DNA of 10,193 bases from Desulfobacterales bacterium (GTDB lineage: Bacteria; Desulfobacterota; DSM-4660; Desulfatiglandales; Desulfatiglandaceae): contig JAKLQB010000115.1 in the NCBI GenBank assembly GCA_022013615.1, positions 1-10,193 on the forward strand, written 5' to 3'. A program made the position numbers and the translations under genes. Positions within the stretch are counted from its first letter, which is position 1, and the number at the start of each line of letters is the position of its first letter. Under the pieces are notes generated by a model that did not search any database, was not told the DNA's origin, and saw nothing but the letters and a program-made list of their open reading frames with translations. Positions 7,160 to 10,193 of this stretch are shown here, piece after piece.

Positions 7160-8331
7160 CGCAGAGGGGACGCAGCCCTGCCATACTTGATCGCTTCTTC
7201 TCCGTAGCGTTCCCTGATGCGATCCAGGGCGTGGACCACATGGGGTTTTTTCTCCGCATCAGGGGGTGGGTCATGAAAAAGCGATAGCTGGCCATTTGGG
7301 TAAGAAAAATCCCGGAACCAGACCTTGATGGACCGCACTCGCACGCGACGTTCGCAGGCCTTGAAAAACAGCTCTTCCAGGGGGCCGTAGAGATCAAAAT
7401 CCCAGAAGCTGAGGCGGGGCAGCTTGAGCTGGCGCCTGGTCTCCTTCTGGTCGGAATACCTGATCAGAATGCCTGCCTTTCGGGGAAAAAGTACCCTGCT
7501 CCGCAGCCGGTGAGAACATCTCTCCACCATTCTATAAAGGGCTCCCAGCAGCTTCTCATCGTCATTTTCATCCTGTGAAAGTGTGATCTCCTCGCTCACC
7601 ATGGGCTTCTGAGGGATAGGGTAAACCGGGGTGGGGTCAATGCCAAGGGCCCTTTGATGGATCAGGCAGGCCTGACGGCCGAAGATAAGTTTTAGCCGGC
7701 CCATGTCCAGAAGGACCAACTCCCGTACCCGGATAATGTTCAGCTCCTCCAGAAGGATTTTTTTGCGAAAACGCCCTATGCCGGGCACCATATTAACTTT
7801 TAAGGGGGCCATGAAGGGGGCCTCCCTCCCATGATCCACATCTAACACCCCTTGGGACGGCATAATTCGGGAAGCAATGCTGGAGACCATTTTGTTGCCT
7901 GCCACACCCACTGTTCCAGGCAGATGCAGGTGACCCTTGATCTCCCGCCTGAGATGAAACCCCGTATCTTTAGCCCTCCCCCAAAGGCGTTCTGTCCCTG
8001 TGAGATCCAGATAGATATGCCCTGGCCGGGAAGGCTCCCAGACAGGCGTGTATCTTGCCACCATGCTGCTCAGGGCCTTACATGCCTTTTCTGTCTGCTC
8101 TGGATTGGGGGGCAGTACAGTTAGATCCGGGCACAATTTTATGGCCTTCCCGATCGGCATGCCTTTGAAGACCCCTTCTTTTCGGGCCTCAGAGGAGGCG
8201 GACATGACAAGGGCCCTTTCTGACTGAGGCGGTGCCACAGCTACAGGCCGGTCCCTGAGCTTTGGCTCGCACACCCGCGCCACAGCAATGGAAAAAGCAG
8301 ATATGTGAAGATGAATGATATGGCGATGCAA
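7156..8331 (-). CDS. imuB: ImuB-like catalytically inactive Y-family polymerase
   Basis: 391 residues with the Y-family (DinB-like) fold along its whole length: palm, fingers (AIKLCPDLTVLPP, 63-76), thumb (VPGIGRFRKK, 182-191) and little finger. The catalytic carboxylates are missing. The first strand reads HIIHLHISAF, so DinB Asp8 is His9. The DinB SLDEAYLD motif reads RPGHIYLD, so Asp103-Glu104 are Gly104-His105. Loss of these residues marks ImuB, a non-catalytic adaptor that links the clamp and DnaE2. A clamp-binding motif QLSLF is at 348-352, followed by a short helical tail (HALDRIRERYGEE). At 391 residues it is shorter than many ImuB proteins. The start is a TTG (8331-8329): the only in-frame codons between the lexA stop and this point contain no ATG or GTG, the first beta strand begins here, and a G-rich stretch (GGAAAGCGGGGG) precedes it. 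It overlaps dnaE2 by 4 bp. A diverged DinB name would also fit by similarity, but polymerase activity is not expected. Confidence 0.85.
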   Translation of the reverse strand: MHRHIIHLHISAFSIAVARVCEPKLRDRPVAVAPPQSERALVMSASSEARKEGVFKGMPIGKAIKLCPDLTVLPPNPEQTEKACKALSSMVARYTPVWEPSRPGHIYLDLTGTERLWGRAKDTGFHLRREIKGHLHLPGTVGVAGNKMVSSIASRIMPSQGVLDVDHGREAPFMAPLKVNMVPGIGRFRKKILLEELNIIRVRELVLLDMGRLKLIFGRQACLIHQRALGIDPTPVYPIPQKPMVSEEITLSQDENDDEKLLGALYRMVERCSHRLRSRVLFPRKAGILIRYSDQKETRRQLKLPRLSFWDFDLYGPLEELFFKACERRVRVRSIKVWFRDFSYPNGQLSLFHDPPPDAEKKPHVVHALDRIRERYGEEAIKYGRAASPLR

Positions 8332-8364
8332 GACTTGCCCCCGCTTTCCATGTTTAACTTTAGC

Positions 8365-8970
8365 TCACTTATAGAATCTCATAACCCCCACGACCTTTCC
8401 TTCAATCCGGAGGTCCCCTTCCTTGACCCGGATGGACTCCATTCCTGTGTGGGCAGGCCGGAGTTCTACGCGATCCTTTTTTTTGTAATATTTTTTGATG
8501 GTTGCTTCGTTGTTGATCAGGGCCACCACCGTCTCCCCGCTCTCTGCCGTGGGCTGCTTTCTTACCACCACAAAATCCCCTTCCACGATGCCATCTTCCT
8601 TCATGGAATCTCCATTTACCTGGAGCACGAAGTGATCTCCGGTCCCTACCATGGATGGCGGGACCTCGATGGCGTTTATATCTTCCACCGCCTCAATGGG
8701 TTTTCCGGCCGCCACCTTCCCCAGAAGAGGAAACTCGAATCGCCTGGTTTCCACTGGGCTGATCACCTCAATGGCTCGCTTACGGTTTTTTTCCTTAGGA
8801 AGGCGAATATAACCTTTCCGTTCCAGGACCTTGAGATAGGTGGTAACCGTGTTATAAGAGCCAAATTTGAACTCGGCGCAGATCTCGTCAAAACTGGGAG
8901 ACCTTCCCCATTCCTCGATGTAATGATAAATATACGCCAGAAAAGCCTTTTGTTTGTCTGTTAATTTCAT
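8365..8970 (-). CDS. lexA: LexA repressor (SOS regulator)
   Basis: 201 residues, full LexA length. The N-terminal winged helix-turn-helix (about 1-65) starts KLTDKQKAFLAYI, with a recognition-helix region SYNTVTTYLKVLERKG (38-53). The C-terminal S24-type peptidase domain has the self-cleavage site A88-G89 in GKVAAGKPIEA, the nucleophile S122 in GDSM and the lysine partner K159 in EATIKK, so RecA-stimulated autocleavage should work. The ATG at 8970-8968 has a strong ribosome binding site (AGGAGGT, 8983-8977). It is the first gene of the minus-strand unit lexA-imuB-dnaE2; 33 bases separate its stop from the imuB TTG. Expression is likely self-repressed through the operator-like repeats at 9064-9086. 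Whether the genome has another lexA cannot be told. Confidence 0.95.
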   Translation of the reverse strand: MKLTDKQKAFLAYIYHYIEEWGRSPSFDEICAEFKFGSYNTVTTYLKVLERKGYIRLPKEKNRKRAIEVISPVETRRFEFPLLGKVAAGKPIEAVEDINAIEVPPSMVGTGDHFVLQVNGDSMKEDGIVEGDFVVVRKQPTAESGETVVALINNEATIKKYYKKKDRVELRPAHTGMESIRVKEGDLRIEGKVVGVMRFYK

Positions 8971-9063
8971 GTGCTTACCTCCTGGTTAGGCAACTTCTCA
9001 TTAAATTAATGACATTGAGTCTTATCCTGCAGAATGGTGACAGAGTTTCCTTATAACTAAAAC

Positions 9064-9086
9064 TTACACTTTAACTTATACTGTAA
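9064..9086 (-). promoter_or_regulatory. candidate LexA operators (tandem TTAyACTkTAA)
   Basis: Two related 11-bp sites, TTACACTTTAA (9064-9074) and TTATACTGTAA (9076-9086), lie 12 bp apart. Each is one base away from TTAC-N3-GTAA, the LexA box known from Bdellovibrio. The outer halves also form a perfect inverted repeat TTACA-N13-TGTAA. They cover the -10 element and the expected transcription start of lexA, where a repressor would block RNA polymerase. LexA binding is inferred, not shown. Confidence 0.5.
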
Positions 9087-9103
9087 ATTTAATTATAAGT
9101 CAA
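9075..9103 (-). promoter_or_regulatory. sigma70-type promoter of lexA-imuB-dnaE2
   Basis: On the minus strand there is TTGACT (9103-9098, -35), a 17-base spacer and TATAAG (9080-9075, -10), near consensus with ideal spacing. Transcription would start near 9068, giving a 5' leader of about 100 bases before the lexA ATG at 8970. Confidence 0.7.
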
Positions 9104-9400
9104 CAGGGAAATAACAAAAATTTGCAAAATTTATTTGGCAGGGCCCAGACAAGGAAAGAAAGTTACCGCTTAACATATTTTGCAAGTCTGCAAAATCGAG
9201 CATACGGTTCATTTTGACCTGCTTAATGTGATCCTCTACGCCTGTTTATCCTTATGCCCCACAATTAGATCTTCTAAAAAAATCAAACAGTTAAGCCCTA
9301 AAATGCCTGGCCCGTAAGGTGGCACAAGTTTTGCGAATAACCTCCATAAGGAAAGTCTGGACCAAGATCAAGAATCCTAACAGGGCAGACGGTAGTGAAG
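9104..9400. other. gap upstream of the lexA promoter, no gene recognised
   Basis: No convincing coding frame on either strand; the minus-strand frame that crosses it runs through repeat copy B and has no ribosome binding site. The one clear structure is a perfect 8-bp inverted repeat ATTTTGCA-AGTC-TGCAAAAT (9177-9196), whose TGCAAAAT half also occurs at 9123-9130. This could be an operator of an unknown regulator or a hairpin. No tRNA or attachment site was seen. Confidence 0.4.
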
Positions 9401-9550
9401 CTAGGAGGCTGTCTGAGAATGAGATATTTTTTTCAAGATCAAGGAAGACGAAAATTATAACCACAGGAATACATTGAAGTATTTCGAGGATTGTAATTTG
9501 AGTCTGACGCAGAGATTGGGAAAAATAGCCATTCTCGGACGGCCTCCTGG
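9401..9550 (+). repeat. 150-bp self-complementary element, copy B
   Basis: The outer arms (9401-9421 and 9530-9550) pair over 21 consecutive positions on the plus strand with three U.G wobbles and no mismatch: AGGAGGCTGTCTGAGAATG opposite CATTCTCGGACGGCCTCCT. The inner stem AGAC-GA-AAATTATAA pairs with TTGTAATTT-GA-GTCT with one U.G, keeping the GA/GA internal loop of copy A. The central 89 columns (9432-9520) match copy A at about 81 positions, while the arms have diverged but still pair. It lies 42 bp before the ATG of the downstream gene. Confidence 0.85.
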
Positions 9551-9592
9551 GTGGAGACGCCACAGGAAGGCAGGGTCTATCTGCCCAAGCCA

Positions 9593-10193
9593 ATGAATAT
9601 GATCAAACAAAGAAATACAATAATAACCATAGTCAATAATGAAGACCTGAGCTTTGTTATACCTGATCCGTCGGGTGAAGTGAGAATCCTGGACAGCCTT
9701 CCCCTTGATCAATTCTTAAATGATGATATGGAATCAGATCCTGTTCCGGAGGAGTTAAGCAATCGAGTCAACAGCCTATTGATCGTGCCGGATTACTGGT
9801 TTGGAAATGTCATATACAAATTTCAATCAAGGAAAAAATCAATAATCGAGGTCTTTATTGAAAGAAAATTATTGGCTGAGCACCCTGACCTTCCTGATAT
9901 CAAGTATTTTTTTGGATATATTCCCCACCAAATAGACCAGGGAGAGAAGGGACTCTATGTTTATTTCTTGCAGGAGCCGAGATTTTTTCAGTTATATGAT
10001 CAATTTGTCAAATTTGACCTAAACCCGCACTGCATAACCACCCCTGCCTTCGTCTGGGGCCAAAAGCTCAGAGAAATAATACCTGATTTCCATAATGGTG
10101 GAAAATGTCTCGTCCACATGCTTTCAAAGGAATGCCTCTTATACTTCTTTTTTCGAGGGTTCTTTCTTTTTTCGAGAAGCATCACTTTTCCAG
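9593..10193 (+). CDS. N-terminal part of a probable GspL/PilM-like protein (3' end outside window)
   Basis: The frame is open from an ATG at 9593 (another ATG at 9599) through the last base, giving 200 residues without a stop. It is truncated by the window edge. No signal peptide or membrane helix is seen so far. The N-terminal strands (TIITIVNNEDLSFVIPD), the VPDYWFGNVIY segment (65-75), the Lys/Arg-rich helix FQSRKKSIIEVFIERKLLAE (77-96), then GLYVYFLQEPRFFQLYDQF (120-138) and a second strand set (CLVHMLSKECLLYFFFRG, ending FLFSRSITFP) resemble the two-lobed actin-like fold of the cytoplasmic domain of type II secretion GspL or pilus PilM. This is fold-level recognition only. No Shine-Dalgarno sequence lies near either ATG. 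The frame is open back to 9497, with a GTG at 9551 as another possible start, though that part overlaps repeat copy B. The gene is AT-rich compared with dnaE2. Confidence 0.55.
   Translation, partial: MNMIKQRNTIITIVNNEDLSFVIPDPSGEVRILDSLPLDQFLNDDMESDPVPEELSNRVNSLLIVPDYWFGNVIYKFQSRKKSIIEVFIERKLLAEHPDLPDIKYFFGYIPHQIDQGEKGLYVYFLQEPRFFQLYDQFVKFDLNPHCITTPAFVWGQKLREIIPDFHNGGKCLVHMLSKECLLYFFFRGFFLFSRSITFP

Noticed and set aside
8305..8964. 219-codon plus-strand frame
   Set aside because: It is the antisense of lexA, whose catalytic and DNA-binding motifs are all intact.
9291..9593. 100-codon minus-strand frame with hydrophobic stretches
   Set aside because: Much of it is the antisense of repeat copy B, it has no ribosome binding site, and it is opposite the start of the downstream gene; more likely a chance frame through a repeat.
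9455..9712. 85-codon minus-strand frame
   Set aside because: It overlaps repeat copy B and the antisense of the plus-strand gene starting at 9593, whose translation is far more protein-like.

Overview
The window looks like chromosomal DNA from a Gram-negative bacterium, most likely a Desulfobacterota (delta-proteobacterial) relative. This is an inference from three things: a lexA - inactive Y-family polymerase - dnaE2-type SOS cassette, G/C-block palindromic repeats of the NPPLKKGG-coding kind, and a DsbD with a periplasmic alpha domain. No rRNA, tRNA, CRISPR array, transposase or phage gene was seen.

Layout. (1) 1-564, plus strand: 3' end of a gene that starts before the window, tentatively a sugar-nucleotide glycosyltransferase. 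(2) 599-748: a 150-bp fully self-complementary element (copy A, reading on the minus strand), ending 5 bp before the next start codon. (3) 754-3531, plus strand: a two-gene unit, dsbD (periplasmic disulfide reductase with signal peptide, eight membrane segments and thioredoxin domain) followed 24 bp later by an aldo/keto reductase with a strong ribosome binding site. (4) 3532-3982: gap between convergent units. It holds an AT-rich hairpin, a second imperfect inverted repeat, a probable terminator for the minus-strand operon, and a possible 50-residue two-helix membrane protein. (5) 8970 down to 3983, minus strand: lexA - imuB-like - dnaE2-like, tightly packed and translationally coupled. This is a translesion-mutagenesis (ImuB/ImuC-type) operon without an imuA between lexA and imuB. 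It is led by a near-consensus sigma70 promoter whose -10 region is overlapped by candidate LexA operators. (6) 9104-9400: no gene seen; one perfect palindrome. (7) 9401-9550: second 150-bp element (copy B, plus strand). (8) 9593-window end, plus strand: the first 200 codons of a gene cut by the window edge, resembling the actin-fold GspL/PilM type.

How the genes work together. LexA represses its own operon until RecA-stimulated self-cleavage at Ala88-Gly89. The imuB product has lost the Y-family catalytic carboxylates but keeps a QLSLF clamp-binding motif, so it is best read as the adaptor that brings the DnaE2-like polymerase to the sliding clamp. DsbD passes electrons from cytoplasmic thioredoxin to periplasmic thiol partners.

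The most unusual content is the pair of 150-bp elements. Both fold end to end. They differ at many stem positions but keep pairing through double compensatory changes, and their wobble pairs are all of G.U type on the same element strand, as expected of a structure selected as RNA. A different palindromic repeat lies in frame inside dnaE2 and adds about 28 residues to the protein.
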